Under the pieces are notes generated by a model. That model worked only from the letters and a program-made list of their open reading frames with translations, was not told the DNA's origin and did no database searches. This document shows, in pieces, positions 1 to 12,360 of a stretch of DNA of 64,000 nt (position 1 is its first letter; every line of letters begins with the position of its first letter). Origin of the DNA: Acestrorhynchus altus (lineage: Eukaryota; Chordata; Actinopteri; Characiformes; Acestrorhynchidae); contig CM067513.1 of NCBI GenBank assembly GCA_034509495.1, forward strand, positions 25,032,669 to 25,096,668, given 5' to 3'. Made by a program: the position numbers and the translations under genes.

Positions 1-1281
1 TGAATTCATAAGTAGGGCTTTTTTTACACAGATGGTAATCTTTGTAACAGATGTGATATTACAGTACGGCCGTTAACTTAAATATATGACTTTAGGTGTC
101 ATGAATATAAAATATGATAGTTTACTGTTTGAGTGAACATTTTCATGCTATTTTTGAGTTGCACTGGAATATACTTATGAAACCAATCTATACTGAATAA
201 ATAAGTCCAGTCTCTTAAAACAGAGTTTCCCATAAAAAAATTATATTCAGTTGAATATGGTGCAGCTGTCCAAAGCTGTAGTTTACTGAAAAGAGTCAAA
301 TTTTAGTAATGATTATTGATGTTTGTTACTAAATGTTGTACTGTTTGTAATAAGACTGGCTACTCAACATTTATTTACTATGTTTAAATATTGTCCGACA
401 TTTCCTGACCCGACTCACTGCAATCAGACTTCTCTGAATGATGAAGCACTGATATCATTCTATTGTGCTAAATTAGTTTAGCTTTTACCACAGAGTTTTC
501 ATTTAATCAGCAGGACATTAACTCAAACTAGGCTTTTATAATGGCCTATATCTTCTGTTTACCTCTCAATAGTTTTTCTTTATTCTCTGTGTGAGTGAAC
601 TGTCTGGCAGTAAAAGTCTTCAGTGTGGAATTCGGTGAGCTGTATATAATCATATGGATTAAACAAAGCATTGAGGTGAATTTGCAGTTTGTAATATTTC
701 AATTGTGTGAATGTTTTAGTAGTTTCTTTAGAAATCAGTATTGGACTGAAATCTGGTTTTATTTATATGGTATCTAAATAAAACCAACCCTGTTTAGGAC
801 AGTATAAAACATTTTTATTTGGTTTGTTTCAGTATAAAAAAATTTGATTTAGTATTTTGTTCAAATGGTATAAAATATATTCCCAGTATACAGTGATCCT
901 ATTCACCTACATTTACGGTACCAACATTTCCATATTATTAATTCTTCAGATCTCAGGCATTAATTCAGCAGGTTTCAGCAGGTGTTCTTGTTCTGATGCC
1001 GGTTGGATACCTGACTCCGAAAGTGTCATTGTTGGATTAACGATTACATAAATTTGTAGTGCATTCTGGTAATTCCCTGTGCAGATCAAATATGCCTTTT
1101 TCAGATTGAAAGCTGAGAGCAGCTTTTAAGATGTCAGCACCTGCTGATTATGAAGTTGCTAAAAGCTCCACAGAATGGCCGGTTAATAATCTGCTCTAGG
1201 ACTGAAGCGATCTCCTCACAGACTTGATTTCATAGGACAGCGTTCCAGACAGGTCATCGTCACTCCGCGCTTCACACACAA

Positions 1282-1282
<1 letters not shown>

Positions 1283-1339
<57 letters not shown>
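1283..1339. repeat. (AC)n microsatellite
   Basis: Uninterrupted AC dinucleotide run of about 57 bases within the upstream intron. Confidence 0.98.
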
Positions 1340-1341
<2 letters not shown>

Positions 1342-2283
1342 GAAAGAAGCCTTTAAAGTGGAAGGAAAGATTCCTTTTCAGAGATTTACAGTTCTTTGCT
1401 TTAGACTAATTAAGATAAATTTAAATATCAAATAAAGTTTTGGTCATTTTAGTTATGTTTGTTACATTTTAGCCTTATTTTTCAAAGACATTGGCATGAC
1501 TTACAATGTGGCTCTGCTGATCTTAAAGAAATGATTGACCACATTTCTACAACTAAATGATAAAACACAAGTTATGAAAATATTGTTTTGACACACATTA
1601 CATCTGGATTTTAATCATAAAATATTTACAAAAGACATCATTTGACTGCTTTACAACATTTAGAAGATTAATTTAACTGATTTATTATGTTTAATCAACA
1701 TTCAAACCTGGATCTGGGCCCTTATGGGTTAAAAGTCTCTTCACTCATAAAGCTCTTGTCTTTTTAGCCCTTGCCCTCTTTTCTTGTTTTTAAAGGTTGC
1801 TCTATTTGGTTTGTTCCTACCTCCAGCAATTTTATTATAACTAAGTTGTAGATAAACCTGGAACTTACCCTCTATGACGCCTATAGAAAAGCTCTTTTAC
1901 CCAGATCAGCCAGAAAATCTGTACCAATCAACCAGTCCAAACTTAAAGGGTACACAGTCTTAACCCCATTATTATATATAGTAATGCATCTCAAAAAATG
2001 AATATAAAAAAAGATTCATTCAAAAAAGATAAGCTGTCATTTTATATTCATTACAAGTAAAGTGACATTTCATTTTTTTGGTTTTACTGTTGTTCAGTAT
2101 GGCTTATAGCTCATGAAAACCAAAAATCCAGGACCTCAAAATTTTAGAATCACAGTATCAACTTTAAAACAAAACACTTGAAATATTTCACTTTAAGTTT
2201 AATGAATGTAAAATATGTTTGTTTAATTTAGAATTAAATTATCAAACACATTTTTCATAGTAGTCTCAATTTTTGAGTTAGTA

Positions 2284-2814
2284 CAGGGGTTAGACAATTA
2301 AACTGAAACACCTGGTTTTAGACCACAATAATTTATTTGTATGGTGTACTAGGGCATCCTTTTGTGGCCAATACAGCATCAGTTCGTCTTGGGAATGACA
2401 TTTTTTGGATACAAACCGGGTTAGCACCCCAACATCCCTTTCAGACAGCTTCCTCTTGCGTCCACGGTTAATCCTGTTGGATGTGGTTGGTCCTTCTTGG
2501 TGGTGCTGACATTACCCTGGATAATGTGACTCTTGATACATCACAAAGACTTGCTGTCTTGGTCACAGATGTGCCAGGAAGACTTGCACCAACAATTTGT
2601 CCTCTTTTGAACTCTGGTATGTCACCCAGAATGTTGTGTGCATTGCAATATTTTGAGCAAAACTGTGCTCTTACCTGCTAATTGAACCTTCACACACTGC
2701 TCTTACTGGTGCGATGAGCAATTAATGAAGATTGACCACCAGGCTGCTCCAATTTAGCCATGAAACCTCCCACACTAAAATGACAGGTGTTTCAGTTTCA
2801 TTGTCCAACCCTGG
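2284..2814. mobile_element. TIR-bounded DNA transposon copy (about 530 bp)
   Basis: The ends form terminal inverted repeats of about 31 bases: the left end begins CAGGGGTTAGACAAT and the right end, read in reverse, begins CCAGGGTTGGACAATG. A TA dinucleotide flanks each side (2282-2283 and 2815-2816), as expected for Tc1/mariner-type insertion. The interior has no intact transposase frame. It is probably a degraded or non-autonomous copy; the family is not identified. Confidence 0.7.
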
Positions 2815-3154
2815 TATATCAATAGATGAAGTAGGGTGATTTGTGTGAATTCTTGACACATGTTGTTAAAAACCCCTTCCTTATAGCAGTGTTCCAAATG
2901 AGGACATTGTCTACAACTCTTATTATGGAGAAATATTGGGGGAAGTCTGTTCCCCTCTAGGGTTGTTTTAAGTGGAAGAGACCCAAACCATGTTCAAATA
3001 ATAAATAATAACTGTTGCAGTCTGCCCCACGTTTGCATAAGGTGGATAATCAGAGGATTATCTGTTGTCTTTTTAACTAACTTTATATCTATTTGTGTTA
3101 TCTGTAGGGGTCTTTTTTCATTTTGTTTATGGTCAAACATAAAGGATGAGGGTC

Positions 3155-3840
3155 CCTGTCAGAATCAGAATCCCTTTATTTTGCCAAGTATATACATATA
3201 CAAGAACTTTTTCTCGGTGATAGCACACATGGATGACGTAACAAGCAGACAAGATTATAAACAAGTATTGCACTAAGATAAAAAGTATAATGAAAATAAT
3301 GAGTACAAAAATAGAATAGAGAATAGAATAATAAAGAGCTGGTGATGTGTATATGAATATAGTGTTGTGTTGTAGAAGTATATTACAGAGCTATTATATA
3401 CAGAATGGTATAGACAGTGCAGTGTGAGTGCAGAGAGTAAGATCAGAAAGATTCCAGGGAAACACTTCAAGCACAGTTCAGTTAGGTGCAGTATGACCAC
3501 TGTGGTGACCCCTGTGGTTGAGGAGTGCTACAGCTCTGGGCAAGAAGCTGTTGGCTTGTCGTGTAGTGCTGGTCTTGATGAACCATGGGAAGTGTCTGAA
3601 AGAGGTGATGTCCAGGATGAGATGGGTCAGCTGTAATTTTGCCAGTACGCTTCTTCACCCTGCTGGTGTAGATGTCCTGAAGCATTGGCAGATGACATCC
3701 AATGACCCTCTCTGCTGCCCAGATTATGCGCTGGAGGTTGGCTCATTCTTGGCTTGTTCTTGTTCTGTCACAAATCTGGGCTCAGTCTACACTGGGCCAC
3801 CCAGTAATAAATTTAAAGTCATGGTTGGGGTAAATTGATC
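3155..3840 (-). mobile_element. Non-LTR retrotransposon 3' end (LINE relic)
   Basis: Read on the minus strand, 3482-3685 encodes a stretch with the pattern DIYTSRVKKRTGKI followed by DPSHPGHHLFQ. This resembles the extreme C-terminus of fish CR1/L2/Rex-like LINE reverse transcriptase proteins. The low-coordinate end carries short repeated GATTCTG-like units (seen as cagaatcagaatc on plus), the type of simple 3' tail such LINEs leave. It is 5' truncated with frames broken. Family assignment is tentative. Confidence 0.6.
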
Positions 3841-5356
3841 ATAATCCTAAATGATTTTATCCTGGCTTACCAATGGATTCTTACCATGCCAGATATAATG
3901 TCTGATGAGTTTATTCAGGAGAAAAAAGAATGCTGGTTGAATAGGGAGTGAGTTGTAGAAGTTTGGGTAGAATGTTCATTTTTATTGCAAGTAATGTAAA
4001 TAATGTAATTACTACCAAGTAATGTAAGGGGAAGGTTCATCCATTTACTAATATCCTTACCCACTCGCTGTCATTATTAGCACATTAACACTATTAACAA
4101 AACAAACCAAAGCACAAACATTAAACCAAATGCAAACCATAAACCAACCACTAGCAAACTGGAAACTAAACCAAACAGACTGGGAACCAATTAAGCTAGG
4201 AATTAAACACTCTACAAACAGAGGGTTCAAATGTGAAGGCATGTAAAGCACAACAACAGAGAAGAAAAGACTAGAACAAAAGGACCACACCTCATCACTG
4301 TCCAATGAAATACATGTATCTCTTAAATGGAGACTTTACTGAAGAAGTTAATGTGAATGGAAGTTAATGTTAAATAAGAGTAATTAAAGTAAAATTGGAA
4401 CATTTCAGTTGGTCCTTTCATCATGAAATTCTGACACAATATAAAGAATTACTTTCATTCACATCATTTAGAAAAATAAAAAAGGACAAAAATGGAGACA
4501 CATGGTTTACACTGGACAACTATGATATACTGATACAGACCAGGTACATCAGGGGGGCACAGAGCACATGTGAAAACAAATACAACCAGATGAAGGTAAA
4601 AAAGAAGGAAAGCAGGAATCAGGGAAACAGTGTGACAACAGGCTGTAGGCCATTCAGCAGTGTTGACGAAGGGAAAGTAGCACTTTTAAAGAGTTTGAGC
4701 TAAAGCAAGAGAAAACAAAAGAAAGAAAACCTAAGACCAAAAATAGGGAAATGAACAGTGGTAGCTCCAGACCCCTGTTCAAAGGCCCCCGTTGGCACTA
4801 AATAAGGATGAAGCACTTCAGACTTCATTTACATCACTCTGACGTGGGCTTCAGATCTCAAGCAGCAAGTCGTTGGGCCGATTTGAGATTTCGAGAACGG
4901 CCTCTCCGCAGTCTTCAATCAGCCATCATGAAAGAGCGCGGCTTAAGGATCCTCCAGGCAGCTAGTTGTCTCGCACTGCCTTCATCCTCCAGGAATTTTT
5001 GCCTCACTTATTTCCATCCACCTTTTCAACTTTTTTTTATTTTTTATGGAAACTGCCACTGAACATACAAATGTGTGTGATGGAAGGGCTCTTTATCTTC
5101 GAAGACTGGCACACAGTCACCAAAAAAACAAACTTTTAAACCTTTTTAAAGGTTTTGAATGAACTTCAGTATTTATTATTTGGGCCAGTGTTTGTGGTTG
5201 GCAAAGCATCTGCTGTGTAACTGAAATACTGAAACGCTGCTGGACGGAAATGACCTGAAAAATGATTTATGTTCTACTTCTCAAAATATATGTGCATTTC
5301 ATGGTGCAGTACTGTTGTGAGACAGTTCAGTAACAGATGTTCCTGTTGGATCCTAG

Positions 5357-5492
5357 GTGCATGGCACAACAGTAAGCCTGTTCCTGAATGGACAAGAGGA
5401 GGACAGCACAGCCTTGGATACGCAAACTCTTGTGGGCCCAGTGACTGACATCACCTCAGACAGTGTCACTTGGATTGGACAGAGCTCCAATG
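5357..5492 (+). CDS. USH2A: USH2A exon 4 counterpart (LamG-like domain)
   Basis: The frame opens at the first base (GTG CAT GGC) after the acceptor CCTAG and runs 45 codons plus one base to the donor GTAACT (136 bp, phase 0 to 1). It reads VHGTTVSLFLNGQEEDS, then a segment ending WIGQSSNG. This matches the usherin LamG-like (concanavalin-type) domain around human residue 218, where human has an exon of 133 bp, so the fish exon is one codon longer. The first half of the domain is encoded upstream of the window. There are no stops or anomalies. Confidence 0.93.
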
Positions 5493-5574
5493 GTAACTCA
5501 CCCTCTGTCTTATAGATCTTTAGATTCTTATCATTCAAGTAAATGTTTTGTGTTTGCGCTAAGCTGTATGTCTG

Positions 5575-6035
5575 AATATTTGTAGACACCCCTTCTAAGA
5601 AATGTTTTCAGCTACTTTAAGCTGCAGCCATTGCCAACACAGATGTTTTAAATGTATGCACAGCTTGTCTAGTACCTGTAGAGAAGTATTACGAGTATAA
5701 TAGGAGTCTGAAGCATAAACATGCATGAACCCATTTTTCATCATGCCTGATGCCAGGTGTGGGTTAAAGATGTATAAGGCCCCCCAGCATTGAGCTGCAG
5801 AGCAGTGGAACTGTGTTCTGTAGAATGATGGAACTACATCCAATACTTCTGGGATGAGTTCGGGATGAGGGGTGGGCATCATCTAACATCCTGACCTCAC
5901 TAACACTGTTGTTTCTAAATGCGATCAAATCCTTAAAGCAATGCTCCAGAATCATATTTGAAGTATTCCTTGGACAATAGAGACAAAAGCAGGATACCAA
6001 TGAAATCCAATTTTGTACCACAATAAGAAAATTGA
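5575..6035 (+). repeat. Interspersed repeat family A, copy 1
   Basis: About 450 bases that recur diverged at 40240-40600 and 53935-54190 and in reverse at 11235-11510. Shared landmarks include 'acagcttgtctagt', 'aacatcctgacctcactaac' and 'ggacaatagagacaaaagc'. No coding capacity is visible. It is probably a non-autonomous DNA transposon; the class is inferred only from the abundance of related sequence in fish. Confidence 0.6.
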
Positions 6036-6114
6036 TCATGATTTTGATAAAAATATCATCATATGGAATTGTAAAGCATTATATTTATGGCACACTGCCA
6101 ACTAATCCTAAAAT

Positions 6115-6365
6115 GATTTGTCGTCAAGATATAGTGCAGTAGTGAGCCGTTCAGCTTTCTGTTGCATCCTAGAGTTCAAATCCTGGTTGTGGCACCTGCC
6201 TCCACGAGTCTATCCTCTGCTATCTCTATTATTGTGCCACCTGCTTGTCAGTAGAGTATGTGATTGCTTGGCATTGTCTGAAGAGCCACGTGCAGGCCTT
6301 TGTTGTCACAGGCACTCATGTGATGAAGGGAAATCTTATGGTATTTTATCCACTCTGTGACCACT
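6115..6365 (+). repeat. tRNA-derived SINE-like sequence
   Basis: A pol III B-box-like sequence (GAGTTCAAATCC, 6172-6183) lies about 40 bases after an A-box-like sequence (TAGTGCAGTAGTG, near 6131), in the order and spacing of tRNA-related SINEs. I see no clear poly-A tail or target duplication, so the copy is degraded or the call is wrong. Confidence 0.45.
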
Positions 6366-7234
6366 ACTGTGAAAGGAAAACGGTTAAAATATATTATATT
6401 AAAGTTACTGCTGTTTTAAATTAATTTACACACACCAAATATTCTTCTTAGTTGAATTGAAAGGCAAAAGGGCACACTAATTTGCAAAGGTGGCACATTT
6501 TTTCATTACGGAAATATCCGTAAGCCAGCAACTAATCATATCTAGGGGTTTATGTAGGCCAAGGGTGACCATATGGCCACACATAATCTGTTCATAAATG
6601 AGATGAGATGGGATTTCTGCAATATGCACAGATAAAAATGCATTTGAATACATATCTATGAATGACACACTAAATAGATAAATATGAATTCCTTCTGGAA
6701 GGTTCCTGTACTTGGATTTTCTCTGCAGGAATCGTCTTACCTCGAAATGTGTCTGTTTTGTGTCATTTCTTTAATAATTTGATATATAATCCTGATTAGT
6801 TGACATTATTAGCTAGAAGTCAATTAAAACTAGTGGAACAAATACTAGAGGTGACCCAGTTTGCTTCTGTTGCAGCTATGTATTTAAATGTTCTCCATTT
6901 CTTCTGAAGCAAAGTAAGGCTTAATGTAGATAGCATGTACCATGCAATAGTGCCTATAACAAGCAGTGGCTGAAAACACGCTCAAACACAGCGAACGTCC
7001 CTGGTGTAACTTCAAAGTTTCAGTTAATGTAATCCTGTTTACACACACTTTTCTACTCCACGACCAAAGCCCGAGCCACTAAAATCCTGTTCTTTTCATG
7101 TGGAACTTGGACGTGGGCAAAACATAGCAGGTGCTTTTACAATCTCCAAGATAGTCACAGCGCTGCTGTTGAGGTCTTCAAGCATTTTCAAGTTTTATTT
7201 TATGCTGGCATGTTTCATAGGAAGATTTATTTTT

Positions 7235-7365
7235 ATACAGTCATATGAACAAGGTGATATAAGTAAACAACAAAAAATGAAGAAATGCCTTTTAAATATA
7301 ATTTGCAAAATGTAATTATCAGAAATGAAACTCCCCCACATTTATTACTACTTAATTAAAATGCA
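7235..7365. mobile_element. Tc1-like element, terminal fragment
   Basis: Contains 'gaagaaatgccttttaaa', 'tttgcaaaatgtaatta' and 'cccacatttattactactta', the subterminal landmarks shared by the longer Tc1-like copies in this window (for example 19190-21005 and 58690-59290). Only the terminus is left. Confidence 0.55.
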
Positions 7366-9275
7366 TTAATGATTTGGCTATCATTAGCAAGGACTTTGGA
7401 CATTGATTATTACTGGAGTTAAAGTGAGGCATGATAGTGGGTGCCAGATGAATGGAGCATTCCATTTCCAAAATTGTGTGGGCATTTAACATATGTCCTG
7501 GGAATGAATCATACAACCAATTTTTGGACAATTTGCGCCTGTTGGTAACTTGTATCCTGCTGGAATATCCCATCATTTTGGGGATAAATGAAGACCATGA
7601 AGTGCTGCAAATGGTCATCAAGAAGTGAAACATAGCTGCATGGTCAATGAAAATACACCGCACACCAGTATGGGCCCACCAGCAACCTGCACAATGACTT
7701 GTTGAGAACTGGGATCCATGGTTTCATGGGGTTTGCACTACACACATAGTCTACCATCAACCCAAAATATTTGGTACCGTAAGTCACTGTACCATTCCAA
7801 AGGAACAGGTGAAGCACTATGTCTGGTGGTGTGGTGTTAACAAAGGCACTTTGCCAAGTCTTCTACTCTCATATCCCGTGAAAGCTAAAGACTCAAAAGA
7901 CTGCATTTCAAATAAAGCCATCATAAGCCAAGTCTGCTTATCAAAAGAAGCAACAGAATATCAGAATTTTTGCCAGCATTTTATACACGCAGATGGGCTG
8001 ACAAAGGAGCTTCATCCAAATAAAAAAGCATCGTTTAGACTAGACAAAATGTGTGTGCATTCATTGAATGCATTTGTTAGAAGGGGTGTCCACAAACATT
8101 TACACATAATGAATGTGTAAACTACACAATGCAGGTGTGTTTTTTCCTGTAAATAAGTTAGATTGCATTGTTAGGGCAGACACAGCCCTAACTGATCTAA
8201 AATAAACATTTCTAGGTAAGGTTAGTCCAAGATAAGAGTTATTAAAATAAGCAAAATAACTGTACACTTACAGTTTCACTTCATTTGCTACGATTTTGCA
8301 GTGTAGCATAAATTAATACCTTGAGTCCACATATTCAAAGTCAAAACTGGCTGCAGCTTGGTTCTCCAACATTAGCAAATTGAGTGGAATGTGTTATCAG
8401 CCTAATTTCCAACATCTCCACTCATCTTCTGCATGTTGTATCCAGGTATGTGGTCCACAAACCACATCTTTTGGCTTGTATGCCAGTGTCATGCAAAACA
8501 AAAATCCAGCAGAACTGGCACAAGACGTTCACTGGGGCCCAAGATCTTTTGTCCACACTCACCTATTTCTCTCCCTTTCTTTGGGTCTCTTCTGTGGCCT
8601 TTGTCTCTTTTTCTTTCTCTCTTTTTTGCCCTTTTTCAGCATATGTCACTGCACTGTTCTCTTTGACAGCCATCCAGTGGCCTAACAAGTAACAACTGGC
8701 TTTGAGTAGAAAAGCGAAGAGTTCGAGCAGCACCGATAATGTCAGCTGTGGCCGCTTGTCAGTCAGCTGTGTTTTATCTCACCACTGATCTCAGGTTTAA
8801 TTATCATTTCGAGCCTTGTCACACCTTGTCACCTAAAAGCTTGCTCGGCAGGGCACCTTTTTCTTACCTGGTTTCAAAATCATGCCCACTTAACACTCAT
8901 CATAATACGAAAGCCACTGTCATGCTGCTCATTATCATGTTGGCTTTGCCAAAATAGCTATTTGCACATAACAGAAGTACAAATACAGCATGCCAAGAAG
9001 TCATATTCATGCACCTTCGCAGAATGGGTTTTCTAGACTGAACTGGTTTTATCTGAGGGGGGCAAGCATGTTTAGGCTTTACCAACCATGCTATGTGAGC
9101 CAGGCAGTGGGATTACACCTGACAGAGACGTTCAAATAAGCGCAATAGATCCCGCTATGCAGCAAGTGTCTCTGTTAACACAAATAAAGGCAGAGATAAG
9201 GTAATCCACTGACTGCTATGGATCCTGCAAACTATCTTCAATAGCTGCCTTTGACATGTCTTTTTTTTTCCCCAG

Positions 9276-9339
9276 GGTCCAATCTATTCATCGGGAGAAT
9301 GCAGGATTTCAGATTTTATCCCCAGACTTTAACCAACAG
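9276..9339 (+). CDS. USH2A: USH2A exon 5 counterpart (LamG-like domain end)
   Basis: 64 bp, identical to the human exon length, with acceptor CCCCAG after a T-rich tract and donor GTCAGT (phase 1 to 2). With the split glycine codon from the previous exon it reads GSNLFIGRMQDFRFY then PQTLTNR. The motif FIGRMQDFRFY is the conserved end of the usherin LamG-like domain. There are no anomalies. Confidence 0.94.
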
Positions 9340-10143
9340 GTCAGTCTATTGAAATGCAGGTCACTGTCTGCAAAGTTTTCACTGCATTACAAAAATCTGG
9401 TAATCCATCATTTTGTTTTTGTTTTTTTGGCTTGTGTACATGCACAAATATACAGTCAGATCACATTAAGATGACAGCCTTCTTGTTAATACATTTTGTA
9501 CACATTTCTCTGCTTTGATAGACTCCTATCACCCTTTTACAGGACCACCTCAGAGAATTGACATTGTGGTTGTGTGTTAGTGTGTTGCACTGGTACCAGT
9601 GGATCAGACACAGTGTTGGAGTATTTAAACCCCCAGTATCACTTCTTGACTAAGAACAGTCCACCAGCCAGAATTATCCAGTATCCAGAAGTATCCATGT
9701 CCTGTAGCCAACGTCCTGTGAGCACATATGAAGGACTAAAGAATGACCAACACAAACTGTGAAAAGATGCTCTTTCTGACTTTACATCTGTAGTGTGGAG
9801 AAAGTAGGTTGGAGCGTCTATTAGAGTGGACAGTGAGTGGACACACCGGGGTTTAAAAATTCCAGCAGCACTGCTGTGTCTGATACATGCATACAGCCAC
9901 AACTCACTTACACACCTCCACCATCCACATAATACCTTCTCTGTGGTGGACTTTCAGTGTGACCAGTGCAGAACAGGGTGAAAGGAGGCTAACAATGTAT
10001 GCAGAGAAACTATGGACTATAGTCTGTAATTATAGAACTACTTAGTCCTCAGAATGTTTCATGACGAATCCATTTTAAAGGTCTAAAATTACTTTCATTT
10101 TGTGAACATTAAAGTCCTGCTTGTTTGGATGTAAATGTCACAG
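9340..10143 (+). other. USH2A intron 5 counterpart
   Basis: An 804 bp intron. Most of it is a foldback-type interspersed repeat (9555-10050); nothing else is recognisable. Confidence 0.7.
9555..10050. repeat. Foldback-type interspersed repeat family B, copy 1
   Basis: Left segment around 9570-9635 (with 'ggatcagacacag' and 'tatttaaaccccc') is an imperfect inverted copy of the right segment around 9846-9920 (with 'gtttaaaaattccagcagc', 'ctgctgtgtctga' and 'cacaactcacttacacacc'). About 210 bases separate them. A second copy lies near 46990-47480. No coding potential. Confidence 0.6.
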
Positions 10144-10438
10144 AGAAATAGAAGAGATCTACTCTGGGCGACTTCCTCACCTCCATGTCCAGCCATCCTG
10201 CCGCTGCCCCCCAAGCCACCCCAGAGTTCACCCTCTAGTGGAAAGGTACTGCATCCCAAACTCAGCCGACGACACCACCAACAACCGCGTGCTCCGCCTC
10301 AATCTGGATGCCCACCCACTGCATTACATCAATGACAATGACATTGGCACCAGCTGGGTCTCATCCATTCTCTCCACCCCAGAGAAGCTGGACCAAGGAG
10401 TCACCATCTCCATAGACCTGGAGAATGGACAATTCCAG
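10144..10438 (+). CDS. USH2A: USH2A exon 6 counterpart (start of laminin N-terminal domain)
   Basis: 295 bp, the human length, with acceptor GTCACAG and donor GTATTG, phase 2 to 0. It reads REIEEIYSGRLPHLH, then CRCPPSHPRVHPL, then VERYCIPN, and later NDNDIGTSWVSSI and GVTISIDLENGQFQ. The RCP.SHPRVHP and YCIPN motifs are the start of the usherin laminin N-terminal (domain VI) module, and DNDIGTSWVS is its conserved core. In laminins and netrins this domain mediates matrix network contacts. Confidence 0.97.
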
Positions 10439-11234
10439 GTATTGAATGCTACCATGGTGCTAAAATTATTACTCTACTAAAAATATTAAAAAATGTAATA
10501 CTGAATACGTGTGTAACGATTTCTTGCAGTAGCCTCCTTATAGCGAGGATGGCACAGTAGTATGTTCCAAGAAATTTGTGATGGTTTGTCACAGCTTGCA
10601 GAACATGATCTAATTGGATACGACAAGTTATAAACCAGTTTGGTCATTAAGAAGAGAAATGTAAAGATTATTTTATTGCATTAATTGTGATGGAAGAAGA
10701 TCTAGTAGGCTTGGAAATGAACCTTAAATTGCAGATCCTGTGAATCAAGTGACTTCTTGCCTTCGAGATTTTGTTTGCTTCTGCTTTGCTTTCAGTTTGA
10801 ATGCAAAGTGGTTTACCCAACAGCATAGATGTTAATCCATTGACTAATATTAAGAAGTAAGGATCCATTTCAGTCACCATCATGACTTCACCATTGATGT
10901 TTTTCACAGCAAGTGAAGAAGACGACAAGCTTGCATTATGTACAGGATGAAAATGTGGCTGAATGCTTTCATTTATATATTTTTAAGGAAATAAAATCAG
11001 AAACGGGGATAATTGGAATCTAACATTTATGTGTTTAAAAAATTGGAAATCGGAATCGGTCAAAATCAAAATCTGTCAGTCATATGTTAATAAAATCAGA
11101 TATCAGAATTGGCCAAATTGGAATCTGGCAGTAAAACGGAAATCAGAGTTGAACAGAATCTACTGGGTTCTAATATGGAATCAGCCAAGAAAACTGCAAT
11201 CAGTGAATCTCTAATTTCCATTCACTATATCTTT

Positions 11235-11510
11235 CTTCTGAAATCAAGGGTATTAAAAAGAGTTTATTCTGCTTTTGCTGGAGTAACTGAACTGTCCAGT
11301 GAAGGTTTTCTGCTAGATTCTGGAGCACTGATGTGAGGATTTGATTGCTTTCAGCGATAAGAGTGGTAGTGAGGTCAGAATGTTGGATAATCACCACTCC
11401 AGCTCTTCCCAGAAGTACTGGATTGTGCACCATCATTTCAGAGAAATTATATTTATATATCTACTATTCTAGAGTTCTATTCTATTGGCAGTACTAACAA
11501 ACTAAACTGC
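11235..11510 (-). repeat. Interspersed repeat family A, reverse copy
   Basis: The minus strand shares the middle of the family seen at 5575-6035, including the stretch around 'gcaccatcattt' and 'ctattctattggcagtact'. Both ends are poorly preserved. Confidence 0.45.
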
Positions 11511-11698
11511 AGTTTTCTCCTCCACCGTGCCCCCCTCCCAGCTGAGAGCAGCACTCTTGAAACAGTTACCCAAGTCTTTCAGCTGGAAACCTTAAGGCTT
11601 GTGTGTTTGTCTCAGTTCCCTGAACGCTTTTCAGTTTGCAAATCCAGAGGCTTGGGACCCTCTGCGCTGTTCAAACAAGCAAGTGCCAAGTTCTTTAA

Positions 11699-11749
<51 letters not shown>
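11699..11749. repeat. (GT)n(GA)n compound microsatellite
   Basis: About eight GT units followed directly by about 17 GA units. Confidence 0.97.
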
Positions 11750-11753
<4 letters not shown>

Positions 11754-12175
11754 TGTCTAAGTTCCCTAGTCATCTGCGTGGCTAAGCCGTGCAGAGGAAA
11801 GAGTCCAGCTGAAAAGCACTAGTGGATTTAGGCAGCTCTGTGGCAGTTGAGTCTCCTCTCAACGACAGATAAAACACACCGTCACACAGCCTTTGAAATG
11901 TCCACTTAGTCAAAGCTGGGACCAGTTCCTCCACCAAAAAAACCTTCTGAATTAGTTACAGAGAAAGAGAGAGAGGGGGAGAAAGAGAGGAGGGAGGGAG
12001 GAGAAGGGACCAAAGCAGGCAGCGGCCGGTTTCAAGCTGTTCTTCACAGCGGTGGCGCTCGAGAAGTCAGCCGAGCGTTGACTGTGGTGGTGCAGATAAT
12101 AGATAATCCATTGCTGTTTAGTATTTCATGCATATTCCTCCCCCGTCTAGCGATTTCGCATGCTCTCCTTTGCAG

Positions 12176-12360
12176 GTTTTCTACGTGATTCTTCAGTTCC
12201 AGAGCGCGCAGCCTGAAACGGTGCGGATTCAAAGGAAAACCAGCAGTGGCTCCAGTTGGAGAGACTGGCAGTACCTGGCCAAAAACTGTAGCTTCTTTGG
12301 AATGGAGGATAACGGGCCTTTGGAGAAGCCTGACTCTGTCAACTGTCTCCAGTTTCCCAG
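12176..12360 (+). CDS. USH2A: USH2A exon 7 counterpart (laminin N-terminal domain)
   Basis: 185 bp, the human length, with acceptor TTTGCAG and donor GTGCTG, phase 0 to 2. It reads VFYVILQFQSAQPETVRIQRK, split around WRDWQYLAKNCSFFGM and ending LEKPDSVNCLQFP. The DWQY.AKNC and KPDSVNCLQ motifs are typical of laminin N-terminal domains. The open frame continues past the donor into the intron as a 231-codon read-through frame, but homology stops at the donor and resumes at 17180. Confidence 0.96.

Larger units (their letters stand above)
1..5356 (+). other. Upstream USH2A intron (partial)
   Basis: I see no exon here; the counterpart of human exon 3 must lie upstream of the window. The stretch is AT-rich and contains a CA microsatellite (1283-1339), a TIR-bounded DNA element (2284-2814) and a minus-strand LINE 3' end (about 3155-3840). 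About 4800-5060 is somewhat more GC-rich, with nothing recognisable. Confidence 0.75.
5493..9275 (+). other. USH2A intron 4 counterpart
   Basis: A 3.8 kb intron. It holds interspersed repeat copies (5575-6035 and about 8050-8115), a SINE-like sequence (6115-6365), a Tc1 end fragment (about 7235-7365) and a repeat-like stretch of unknown class (about 7430-8050). The stretch 8700-9200 looks like unique sequence. Confidence 0.7.
10439..12175 (+). other. USH2A intron 6 counterpart
   Basis: A 1.7 kb intron. It holds a reverse copy of repeat family A (about 11235-11510) and a (GT)n(GA)n microsatellite (11699-11749). The last 600 bases before exon 7 (11510-12120) have higher GC and no recognised repeat. 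A purine-rich GAGA patch lies at about 11960-12005. Confidence 0.7.

Noticed and set aside
3518..3838. A 106-codon plus-strand frame
   Set aside because: It is antisense to a LINE reverse transcriptase C-terminal relic.
1..5356. Search for the exon 3 counterpart of USH2A
   Set aside because: I found no stretch matching the LamG-like first half ending in the W-I-H-L-type strand; it must lie upstream of the window.
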